Shown here: positions 46,593 through 57,553 of the stretch, piece by piece
How the letters are laid out: each line of letters starts with the position of its first letter
Numbering within the stretch: the stretch's first letter is position 1
Assembly (NCBI GenBank): GCA_964036155.1
Contig: OZ038422.1
Span: 70,827,201-70,891,200, forward strand
Origin: Diploscapter coronatus
Lineage: Eukaryota; Nematoda; Chromadorea; Rhabditida; Rhabditidae
Direction: 5' to 3'
DNA length: 64,000 nucleotides
Notes under the pieces: model-generated
What the model was told of the DNA's origin: nothing
The model's database searches: none
What the model saw: only the letters and a program-made list of their open reading frames with translations
Position numbers and translations under genes: made by a program

Positions 46593-49500
46593 TTACTGAA
46601 ATTTATTTAATTTTCCATAGTTTATTCTGGTAATTTTAGATCGACACGACTTTTCGATGAAGCATGAAAAAGATAATTTCTTCTCAAATTATTTTCCGCT
46701 TTCAACTCTTCTTCTTCTTCTTCTTCATATATTTTTAGTATCGAAAAATAATGCCGTAATGCCTATTTCCTGTTCTCTGTTTGCTCTAACTAATCTATGA
46801 ATGGAACGCCTAATAAAATTAACGAAGACTTTCGCGATGTATGAAAATCGTATTGATTGAGCAATGACTTGTCTGCCCCTGGGGAAATTCGAAATGAACG
46901 GGCTAAAGCCAAAGACGAAAGCAAAAGGAAGGGGAAAGGCTGAGACAGAGACAGCCGACTGACGGGCTTCGCTCGAGAAAACGGGCAGGTGCAGGACAGA
47001 TAAATAACTCATTTAGGCAGCAGCGAAATGTAATCAAAGGTAAGGCTGAATGAGAATGGAAAGGAGGAAAAGGGGGTGGGAAGGAGAAATGAAATGAAAA
47101 TGACAAGATGATAATATAAGAAGACAGATAGGGCAGACAGAAAGAAAGAAAGAAAGAGGATTGTCTGATGGATTAGGCGATGAGCTGAAGGATGGCAATT
47201 CGAGAAGAAATGGCAAATAAGCTCAGTCATCAATTCATGCCTGTTTGTGCCGAAACTAGAAAACCAAGTGTCAAAATGCCAAACGATTGCAAAGTGCATT
47301 CTTTTTGGAGGGACTTTTATTTCCATGCATGGCTAGTCACTGATGCATCTTCAAACAAATGCATTAAGCACACAACTGGAGAAGATGTTCGTTTTCTGCA
47401 ATAAAGCCTACAATACATGTTTCCATATAAAGTATCAGGTGATGAAAGCTACATGGAAATTACATGCGAGCATCACAACAAGTAATGACGGAATAGATTT
47501 ATAAAATAGAAGATAGAGATTCATAGCTTATCCTATGATATTATCATGCTGCTTTGTATTTTCCAAAATAATACAAACGAATCCAAATTCAAAAATATAA
47601 AAATCCTTAAAGGAGAATAATCAGTTTGGGTTGAATTTGCAAGTTTGAAGCTAGACTAAAAGAGATCAACGCGTTGCCACAGAAGAAGAAAAAGAGCCAA
47701 CAGCAAAAGTGAATGACCAAAAACAAAGAAGGAAAGGGGAATAGAGAAAGACAGGATGAAGCTGGCAGAAAAGGGAATAGAGGAAAAGGCAGAGACCAAA
47801 CTGAGAGAGATGGTGGATCAATAGGAGAATGCAGAGAAATAGAGAAGGAGGAAGGAAGAGGGAAGCGAAACCAAGAGATGCCAATTAATGGAGCCTGGAG
47901 GTTGGAAGCAGAAGCAGAAGAGAAGGGAGGGGAGGGAGAACCTAAGACCCTACTAGTTGCAGAGAGGAATGATGAATGAGTTATACAAATGGACGGATAA
48001 ACAACAAAATACATAATCTTGATTAGGAAATGAAAATAACATAACATGCGACTCATCTACGCAATGTGATATTTTTATAAGATAAATATTGCTTATTTCA
48101 TAACTTCATGAATAATATTTTCTACTTCATTCAATATCTTATTTTTATAAAATTAGGATTTAGTCATCGATCTGAAAATTTGCACGATAATTTAGCATAA
48201 TTATAAATGCCGCTTAATATTGGTGAGTTTAAAGAGGAAAATATTTCCGACAGCCTAAAATTGCAAGAAATTTGAAAATCAAATAATGAAATAATATCTC
48301 ATCGTCGTGCACACCGACTCATGATATCCTTAATGGATAAGCAGAATAGTTAGTCTCTCGCAATGCATAACGAATAAGCAGCTTGAATCGCAAATCTCTG
48401 AGATTTTCAGAAGAGGATATCTACCCTAACGTGATTAGGCAGAGCTCAAAATAGAAGTGGATTTGTGCATAAATGAAGAAAACATAATGAAATTATCATA
48501 AATTTCAAATATTTTGCATAGATTTGAGTAACCCAGAGACCAGTAATGGAAAATGTAATCATACTTCGCAACTACTCTTCGTGAGCATTAAAATATTGAA
48601 CTCGAAAAATAAAGGTCGTAATAAATTCAAACATTTTTCTTCCTTGATATTTGTATATGTTAAATATGTTCTCTAAAGAAAAATACCTTTTCAACCTAAA
48701 AAATGATGAATAGAATTTCACATTCCCCTCCTAATTAAACATGAGCGCATGTTTCCGAAGAAAACAGTCAAGTTGAAAAATTTTGGAATGAAAATATCGA
48801 ACGAGTCAAATGGAGTATATCGAGAATTGAGCAATCATCCGACCTGTGTGATTTCGATTTCCCTTTGCAAGGCAAAAAATGCCAAACCTCAAAATCTTTC
48901 TACTATGCCCATATCTCTCAAATCCTTCTCTGTCATTGCCTTTGTCTCTGTTGCTCTTTATCGTGTTTTGTGATCTGTGCCGCCCACATTCTATCCCCCA
49001 TTCTGACTAGTTTTCATAATTATTGCATATCCATCATTTATAAAGAACGAGATCTATCGATTACTGTTCTTGTGAGTGGGAGAATAGAGCTGAAAATGTA
49101 TAAGGATGGAAATTCTTATAATGAACTGATCAGGATAAGCAATTATAATAACGAATCAACATATCATTATGATGTGGTGAAATATTGTTTCAGAAAATAA
49201 TTAATAGAGTTTCGTTTTCTTTTGAAAATAGAACTTCAGCATTAGTTTGGAAGCAGCAAAAATCGTAGCTTGTACTCCAGCGAGTATATTTTAGTGACAG
49301 TTTATATGTTGCCTTTAAATGTAACAAACTTTAATTTTCGCTGATGCTAGCATCATACTTTCTCATTGATAAGCAATCTATGTGTGTTTGAAATTTATGT
49401 TTTTCGGAATTACTGATAATTCTGCTTGGAAAAATATTAGTAAAGTAGGGGGTATGTGTAATCTGTCGGCGATATATGAATTACGAAAAGAATTACATAT

Positions 49501-50362
49501 GAAGAATCTGGCATTTGCATTGGAAATGAAGACAATGGAGTGAAGCATCACTAATGAAAATCGAACGTCATCTAATGAGCATTGAGTCTTAGAGTCTATG
49601 AGATGAGATTTCTCTAATCTGCCTGCTCATTGCCTGAATATATCATTCTTTCGGGCGAACTATTCAATTCGAGCACAATAGTGAATAGATAGATACGTGC
49701 GTCAAATGATGCTTATCAGTGGGGAAAGGGGATATTTGGATATTGAGATATTGGACGATAAGCGGATGTGCGAAATAGGAGAGAGATATCCGGAGATAGG
49801 GGAGTGATAAGCATTGACGCAGATAAAAATTGTGTGGATTAAAGCGATAAAAAAAGTGAAAATAGAGGGAGGAGCTGGGCTCAGCCACCATCTATTCATT
49901 TCTCCAATCAGCCGTTTCCCTTCCCATTTTCTATAAATACAGCCCGGTCTGCTCTCAGAGATTCCCTATTTTTCATTCCATTTCTTTTATGGCTTCCCTC
50001 TGCTGCTTTTCCGTAGCTATTTTCAATCTCACGTATCCAAAAGTAGCGCTGATATTTTTATATTTGTCGCGAAAATATTCATGGTATTATTCAGCATCTC
50101 GTTGAATATCCATATCAGTTTCTGCGTTTTGTACGATTTTTTTTAAGAAATTTCATATTCTTGTACCTTTTTTTTACATTTTTATCGAATTTTCGACTCG
50201 AGTCTATTTTTCGGGATATTCCGAATGAAGAAACTTGTGATTTCATATTGCTTTTTCGAAGGAACAATGTGAAATAGAACTCAAATTTGGGTATTCTCGA
50301 AAAGTAGACTTTAACGATAACTAATTTTAACATTCCATCTTCATTTTGAAACTTAGGTGGCA
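46593..50362. other. Long intergenic region with purine-rich tracts
   Basis: About 3.8 kb. (CTT)n lies at about 46706-46726; G/A-rich tracts lie at about 46905-47160 (with GAAA repeats at 47141-47158) and 47700-47950. A plus-strand open frame at 48865-49200 (111 codons, hydrophobic start) lacks family match and splice context. The right end holds a promoter-like block described separately. Confidence 0.45.
49904..49939 (+). promoter_or_regulatory. CCAAT plus TATA core promoter
   Basis: CCAAT at 49904-49908 and TATAAATA at 49932-49939, followed by a G+C-richer stretch suited to initiation. The next plus-strand gene starts at 50363, and its ATG lies just after an acceptor-like AACTTAG (about 50355). 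The segment between could be an outron or a 5' intron. Confidence 0.5.
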
Positions 50363-51350
50363 ATGGCTGAAATCTACGAAGATTCCTACGTTCGTTTGAG
50401 TCAATTTACGCTGGTCGTCAAGAACTACAACTTCCCGACGAAAAAGTCCAAATTTATTTCGATAGACGCAATCAGAACAATATGGTTCGAGGTTGGTTAT
50501 TTTTCTCCATTTGGAATTATATGAAATATCGATTTTGGTTTTCGAATTTATACCCTATTTTGTCTATGAGATTTTAAACATAGCAAGATAACACGAACAA
50601 AACTTTGAATTAAGACTTGAAGGTTTTGTGAATGAATCCTTGTTTTTTCAAATAATCAAATAAAAATTTTATCAATAACAAGTGACGAAAATTTAGATAC
50701 ATTTGATTTCTAGAATCGTGACTAGATCGCGTTATACTGACCCGATTATCTAGACAATTTTCATAATTTTATTACTTGATATCATCTATGAGTTTGCAAA
50801 ATTTTAGTCGACTTGGTCCAAAATAATTTAATTTGCGGTCGATAAAAACCATGTTTGTGTCGACACTCATGATAAAAATCTATCTAATCACAAACTTTGA
50901 TTTTAGAAATGGAGAAAATGAAGTTATTTTTTGACAGGCTTAAGCTTCTTGGCTTACAGTAATCCTCTCATCTCGTGCCATACTTATCATGTTAAATCTA
51001 GTCAACTCATATGAAATCCTTTCATTCGGGTTCTTATTTTCAGGAACAGGGCAGATCGAAACCGGAAACGATCAAGGTCTGGGGCAAATCCTCTGCAAAC
51101 ATTTATTGGGCTCTCGATGTTAAAAGGTCAGACTACATTAAAACAAGACCTTAGCGCCGGAATTGAATAGAGTAAATTTAGATGTCTAACGAATCTGTCG
51201 CCTCGGCCGGATAAATGGAACATCGTTGTTGACATAGGGTCCAAATCGAGGATTGGATTCACGGTTGCGGACGGATCCGAGTTCATGGAATTGATGAGGA
51301 ATTTGGTGGACTATCACACAATCATAGTCAACTACATCAATTTACCTTAA
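50363..51350 (+). CDS. 126-aa protein of unknown function, possible PH-like fold
   Basis: Three exons: 50363-50491, 51045-51127 (start within one base) and 51182-51350, with an intact frame. The sequence alternates short hydrophobic strands (FTLVVKNYNFP, KFISIDAIRTIWFE, IKVWG, IYWALDVKR, NIVVDIG, RIGFTV) and ends in a helix-like segment (GSEFMELMRNLVDYH). It has no signal peptide or membrane helix and a single cysteine. The pattern of strands followed by one helix is like a PH-type domain, which is inference from sequence pattern only. I do not recognise a family. Its start follows a splice-acceptor-like AACTTAG. Confidence 0.7.
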
Positions 51351-52880
51351 ATATTGAATTCAGTGCAGAAATTGGAACATCTTAAAAGTAGAACTTTCGA
51401 TAAAAAATTAGGCTAGAGAAACATATCGAAACCTTTGCATATCCTCCCTATTTTATCGTAATCCAAAATGTGATATTACATTTTTTCATTCCCATTTTCA
51501 TGAATAATCTTGCCAGACAATTTTGTCTATGACTCATCGATCTTATCTCCTCTCGTGTTGCATCTTCGAAAGTGCCATTTTCACTTATTTCTCTTGCCAA
51601 AATTCCTGTTCCTTGCAAATTCTTCGATCCATTCAACTATCTTGTCATGATTCATGCTTATTTTTCATTTATTTACCTGGACTTCATGCGTCATGTTATC
51701 CTTGCGACGATATTCATGTCGTCACGTCTTCAGACCTTGAACTATCCCTATAAATAACTGTTTGAACATGCCGAAAACTTTTCATTAGTTCATGTTATTT
51801 TTATCATGACGTCACAGATTTTTCCATGTACTTTATTGACGTGCAAATGTAAATAAATTTTGACGAACTATGTTCGTTTAATTTCACCCAATCGGACAAT
51901 CGAATAGAGAAGTAGACTTTTATTTTTGTTTCTCATTTCGCCTCGGGATGAGGAAGCATCAGCAATAGAAGGGAGAATGACCGGATGTAGGTCAAATCGA
52001 TGCATCGATGCAATCCTCTTGCTTCCCTTGTCTACAATGGATTTGGACACTCGATCCGATTCCACTCCAACATCGTGCCCTCTTTAGAAAGCACGCGAGA
52101 AAGTGAAAGAGGACAATACGCTTCTGATTCTTCTGTTCCAAGTACTCACATATCCTCTATTCTAGTGTCTAGTAACCAATAAATTCGTGTCCACTTCAGT
52201 AGTAATATCCCTATCATTTGTCCTAAACTAATGACCTTCATTCCCATTCCTTCTTTATAGATACCGCACAGTCCATCCCTTCGCCCGTCTCATTCTATCT
52301 CTTTCCCTTTCCTATATTTTTATCGTACCACCGATTTTTTGACGCGAAAACTTTATTAGCAGGAGAACAATTTCAGTTCGATTTGCGTCGATATTTCGTG
52401 TAATTGATATTGATTATGTGGAGCCAGCTTTGAATGAGCGTTCTCCAGGAAGCGCGTGGCCCCTGGGAGAGTTACCCTCGATTCTACAGACTCTTGCAGA
52501 CCGGTTGTCTGCCTGTCTGTCATCGTTCTCTCCGTCGTTGTCTCTGTCATCTCTCGTTTTCTCGCCCCTTCTCGTATCGTCTGCCCATTTCTGCATTCTG
52601 CATTTCTGTCCCTCTGCTTCTTCTCCATTTCCCCCATAATACTGCATAATTTCACTATTTACTGTCTGCATTCATTATTGTTCATTTAGCAGTCAGAAAG
52701 TCAGCATTTCTTCAACCTTCATTTCTCGGCTTCTCATTCCAACTTTCACTTTTCAATCGAGTCGAAGTTTTTCTTTTCGATTTCTCGGCTGTAGAGACCA
52801 ATTTGTGGTGATTGTACGATAGGGTCTTTCAGGGCGGAAGATCGCAGGAAGCAGCAACCGGAGGAAGACAAGGACAAGGA
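51351..52880. other. Intergenic region upstream of mannose-6-phosphate isomerase
   Basis: About 1.5 kb. TATAAATA occurs at 51749-51756. The stretch 52430-52640 is pyrimidine-rich with CTGTCTG repeats. CTTTCAG ends at about 52831, 49 nt before the MPI start codon, and may be a trans-splice site. No coding exon was found. Confidence 0.45.
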
Positions 52881-55800
52881 ATGGAGCGATTGGAGTGCCA
52901 CGTAAAAGAATATGCCTGGGGCAAGTACGGAGACAACAGCGAGGTCGCACGGCTGTATGCGGCTGGACACAAACGGTTCAATATCGGTCAAAATGTACCT
53001 TATGCAGAGGTAGGAATTTATCGCGTTTCAAGTTAGAGATGTTCGGAACACCAACTTCACCCACGAAATCTCCTATTTCGAAGGAATTCTGGGATAAACA
53101 ATTCCAACTCTGATGTAGATATCGAAATTAACTCATTTCTATTGAGTATTCTGATTCTGAACATTCGAAACTTTTAATTCCGATTACGATTGCGATTCCA
53201 AAATTTTCATTCAAATTACTAATGACTCCTATTCAAGTTTTATATGACATCATTTTTATTCATGAAGATCAGCTTTTTTCGTGGCATAAAATGAATAATT
53301 GCAGTTGTGGATGGGTACCCACCCAGATGGACCAGCCAGATTGGCAAAGTGTTCCACGAAACTTTCCTCGTTTCTCGCCAGGAGCAAATCAGCCTCACTT
53401 CTATCCAACAATAATGCAAAGGTATAGACGATGTTCTTTGCATTTTGATGCCACATCTCCAATTTCTCATTGCGGAGTAACAATTTGGCAAATTGCAGAA
53501 TGATGTCCACCTACCTTTCATCATGAAAGTTATGTCGATTAGGACGACTTTAAGTCTGCAGGTTCATCCAACCAAAGTAAGATATCTTTTCTTTTCTTTG
53601 ATTCAAGATTGTTATGAATGAAGGGATTGTTGGCAGGTTTCATTTAATTTTTGAACCCAACGTGAATTTGCATAGAACTTCTTAAATAAACCATCATTAT
53701 CGCTCATGACCACAAAAACGTTTGAAGAAGAGTGAAATCTTTCTACAATGCTGATCGTCTGATTCTTTCGCAATTTTATCCGATTCGATTTTACGTCAGC
53801 GGCAAAATTAAAGACCAGCATGTCGGACCAAATCGATACAATGCATCATTAGCTTTACAAACTGACAAAGGAACCAAAAAGTTTTCGTCCTCTATTATGA
53901 TTCTAATTCTGCTTCTCATTGTCTACTTCTTCATGAAATGGCATTCTATTGATTGGAAGATAAGAAAAAGCAAAATTATAACAGCATACGAAGAATGAGA
54001 CGAGGAGATTATTGAATAGAAGATGGAGAATAGGTTTTACTATTGAAGATTCTTTCGCATTATTTTTGCTTTATTTTCAACAATTCCCGTTAATTACAAA
54101 ATGCAGGCTCTAATTACGTCATTTGACGCCTTCTTTAGTTTTTCCTTCAAATTGCAATTTGCAATGGTTTTTCCCATTTTCCTGCAGTGTCGATCGATTC
54201 GAATTGGCTGAATCAGTCAGTTCATTCATGTTTTTCCTTCTCAATTATCATCATTAGCCAAACCCTTCTTTCCCGTTTAGTCTCATTCCATCATTTTTGG
54301 GTTTGGCACTTTATTGCGAACTGTTCAAATTTATTGCGCGCATTCTCGTTGATCATTCTGCGTTATCTTGCCTGATATTTTATTTTTTCATTGCAACTTT
54401 GAGAAATGACCGAAAACAAACAGGCAATGACAATTCATTGAAAATAGCAATGGCAGGCCATTTAAAGCGAATCGAAATATTACTCGGCAACTTGATTCAA
54501 TACCAGTTAGACATCGTAGAAAAGTGATGAGAAATGTGTAGTTTTCGTAACCAATACGCAAATCTATTAATCTATTAAATCACAGAAATCGAAAACACTT
54601 ATTCAGGAGCAAGCAGCTCGTTTGCACGAACTCGATCCGATACATTACCCAGATCGACACCATAAGCCTGAATTGGCCTACGCTCTAACCGAATTTCAAC
54701 TGCTATGTGGATTTCGGCCTGCCGATCAAATAGCGGAGAACTTACAAGGTAGAGTTATCGACTTTCATCGGGTTCGTTGGTGAATATTGCCAATTTTAGC
54801 ATTTCCATGCTTACGAGCTTTAATGGGGGAGAAGAATTGTCTTCGACTCGAAAATGCAATTGCTACCGAGGAAGACAAACAATCACTAATTTGTCGAACT
54901 GCCCTAGGATCTTGCTTCAGGTTAGTATGAGTTCTATTTTTTTATCTCATTACATATTCCATTCGTGAGAAGATCAAACATTGAAGCTGAGACTCTCAAA
55001 ATTCCTATTTCAATTTTTAAAATTAAATTCTAACGCACTCCTGTATTCAATAATACATGGTTCTCTAACGTTGGAATTTTCTTTTGAAAAACGCTTGACT
55101 CTATGCAATCAGTGTCCTAAATCTTTCGGTCGAAGTTCACTAAAAGTGAGTGTTGCAGGCAGATGATGGATCTGGCCAGAGACAAGCCGGATCTTGTCGA
55201 GGATCTCGTGGACGAACTCATTGAGAATCTCAACGATGGAAGTGAGTCGACTATTGATCGTTATCAGAGAAAAAAACAAGCAAGCAAATTACTAATTCTT
55301 TATTAAGAAGTAGGTCTTTGAAAATGTTAATAGTGCCTAATGTTATTGAAAGAATTTTACATTATTCTTTTCTAAAGATCAAATAATCAAAATTAATCGC
55401 TTCTGCTGTCTAAATCGTTGATGAGTGTTTTTGAAATACCCCCTTCTTTAGTATCGAAACTTCTTGTCGTAATTATCTTATCATTGACAAAATCGATATA
55501 TCCATTGATAATTTACTGCTATTGTTGTCTCGTGATGATAACAGCGCATTGTCTGCATTCCGAAAGAGGATAGACGAATATGCGCGCAATGTAGATCAAA
55601 AGAATATGATCGATCTGTCAAAGAAATAAATAATTGATGGAATTCAGTTCGTGGTTGTCTGATGGAAGAGACAGTCCGAGTGATGAAGAAGATGAATGTG
55701 GACTTTCCTGGAGATGTCGGTGTATTCTCTCCTCTCTTCCTCAATCATATGATCCTGCAACCGGGAGAATGCTGCTATTATGCAGCTGAGGAATTGCACG

Positions 55801-57091
55801 CTTATTTGAGTGGAGGTTAGGCTTAGAAAAATATTTTGGAACAGATTTTTGCAACGATAGACAAAGTGGGCCAGAAAATTGATGCTTGCTTTATCTATCC
55901 TAAGCATGTCGCAATAAAGATAAACCGTAAAAAATAACTGAATTTTTAGAATGCGTCGAATGTGTTGGATGCTCAAATAACACAATTCGAGCAGCGATGA
56001 CACCGAAATTCATCGATCGAGATGCACTTTGTGAAGTTCGTAAAAATACCGCGATCAATGAAAGACATGATTTTTAACAACATGGAAAGAAGAGTTGACG
56101 AGGATAGATGCAAATAAGATAGAGATTTTCCATGTTGTTAGAGAATTCGTGCCTTGCTTCATTGCCTAGAATTCAATTTTCTGAATAAAATCGTGAAATT
56201 CAAGGTCCTGAATTATCGAATGTCTTCGCCAGAATCCTACATGATTCCTGCCAACCAACTAGCTGAGTTCCCAAATGTGGAAGAATATGCGCCTGATTGC
56301 AGAGATTTTCAGCTCCATAAAGTCACAGTAAGGAGAAATTGTAAAGTGCAAGTGATAAGCAAGGAGAAAAGTACAGGTCGACCCGAAGAAGTGCCGCTCT
56401 GCACTGATGCCTCCCCTCGAGTGCGCATCTATCATCGTTCTCGTCAGAGGCAAAGCGTATCTCGAGGAAATCGGGGAAGTCGGTACTTCACAGGTACACA
56501 TTTTGTCAATTCTCATAATTGTTCTGGATAAGAAAAGCCTAAACATCATTGAATCGGTTTTAGATAAAAGCATGAGTGAAAGTGCACCTAACTCTATTAT
56601 CATCATCTCAAAATATGCATTAATTTATACAAAAAAAAATGTATGAATTAATGAGTTTTAATGAAGACAACCTTGATATTTGGCTAATTTTATCAAAACA
56701 ATTAACTTTAGACCTCGAATTCGGACATTTGCCTTGAAGATTCCGATTTTGATAGAAGACCAGTTACCCGAGGCGATATAATTTACATTCCACCAGGAAT
56801 TCGGCTGAGGTTATTTTGCTTTTGGTGGGAGAAAATTCATTTGGACTGTTGATTTCAGATTTACCGATTGCACCGAATTTGTTGAAGCCTATCGAACATT
56901 CAGCTATGAAACAGGGCCTGATCACGAAAATAGAAAAATTGTTCAAGTCAGGATAAGAATAACCTAGAGCATAAATAAGTCGGAAGTTTTAGATAGTTCC
57001 TCCTGAAAAACTGAAACCTCGATTCGAGTTGACAGACTCGGAAGAAAGTGGAATTTTCGAAGTCGAAGCTGAGTGCGACGGCTGTTTGTAG
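52881..57091 (+). CDS. mpi: Mannose-6-phosphate isomerase (type I PMI)
   Basis: Zinc enzyme interconverting fructose-6-phosphate and mannose-6-phosphate, the entry to GDP-mannose and N-glycan synthesis. Thirteen exons: 52881-53009, 53305-53421, 53499-53576, 54586-54748, 54800-54920, 55159-55241, 55648-55815, 55950-56035, 56205-56328, 56378-56493, 56712-56809, 56859-56946 and 56993-57091, giving 489 aa. Landmarks: KEYAWGKYGDNSEVARL, ELWMGTHPDGPA, LSLQVHPTK (zinc-binding Q and H), YPDRHHKPELAYALT (glutamate ligand), LQPGECCYYAAEELHAYLSG (histidine ligand), VECVGCSNNTIRAAMTPKF. The C-terminal cupin half is less conserved. A 49-nt intron at 56329-56377 restores an apparent frame change. It is somewhat longer than the 423-aa human enzyme, partly because of a C-terminal acidic extension. 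Confidence 0.95.
53612..53998. other. Open frames on both strands inside MPI intron 3
   Basis: The intron 53577-54585 is the gene's longest. A plus frame at 53732-53998 (88 codons) ends with a hydrophobic helix (IMILILLLIVYFFMKW) and a charged tail. A minus frame at 53612-53821 (69 codons) contains FVVMSDNDGLFKKFY. Neither matches a family I know. A nested small gene is possible but unproven. Confidence 0.2.
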
Positions 57092-57553
57092 AATTTTCAC
57101 TGGATTTGTGTCTGTAACAATCATGTGTTGTTTTCCAGTGTATTTTTCTAAAACAATTTGTTCCTCATAATAATTTTCTCATTGCGCATCATCAATCAGT
57201 TCAATTTTGTTTAGACAACGCCTCTTACTTGAGGATTATCAAACTGGTGTCTATTCTCATTTTTCATTTTGTGCGTTTTACTGTTTACCTTTACTAGTTG
57301 TTCTTGCATTTTCAAACTTTATGCGGACAATGCAAGAATAACTTTCGTGATTATCAACTCTCTCTTGTGCTGATTTCTCAATTTTTCATTTGAAGTGCCC
57401 AAGATGCTTTCAGAACTTTATTATTTGTCATTTTTCAGTTTAGTTCCTATTGAATTGTCTTCGAATCAATCAGAATCGCGACTAAAGTTATTTTTGAGAA
57501 GAATCTGACCGAGTGTTCCTTTCGAACGGGGAATTTGTCCAGTTTTAAAGGAT
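57092..57553. other. Intergenic region between convergent MPI and phosphatase genes
   Basis: A+T-rich 3' untranslated sequence of both genes. No other feature was seen. Confidence 0.5.

Noticed and set aside
47607..48056. 149-codon minus-strand open frame
   Set aside because: The longest simple frame in its region, but it is the complement of a G/A-rich tract; stop codons are depleted by composition, not by coding.
48865..49200. 111-codon plus-strand open frame
   Set aside because: No recognised domain, no splice or promoter support, and A+T-rich intergenic context; kept only as a mention in the intergenic entry.
56378..56531. Apparent frameshift in mannose-6-phosphate isomerase
   Set aside because: A 49-nt intron with GTAAGG donor at 56329 and TACAG acceptor at 56377 restores the frame, so no lesion is needed.
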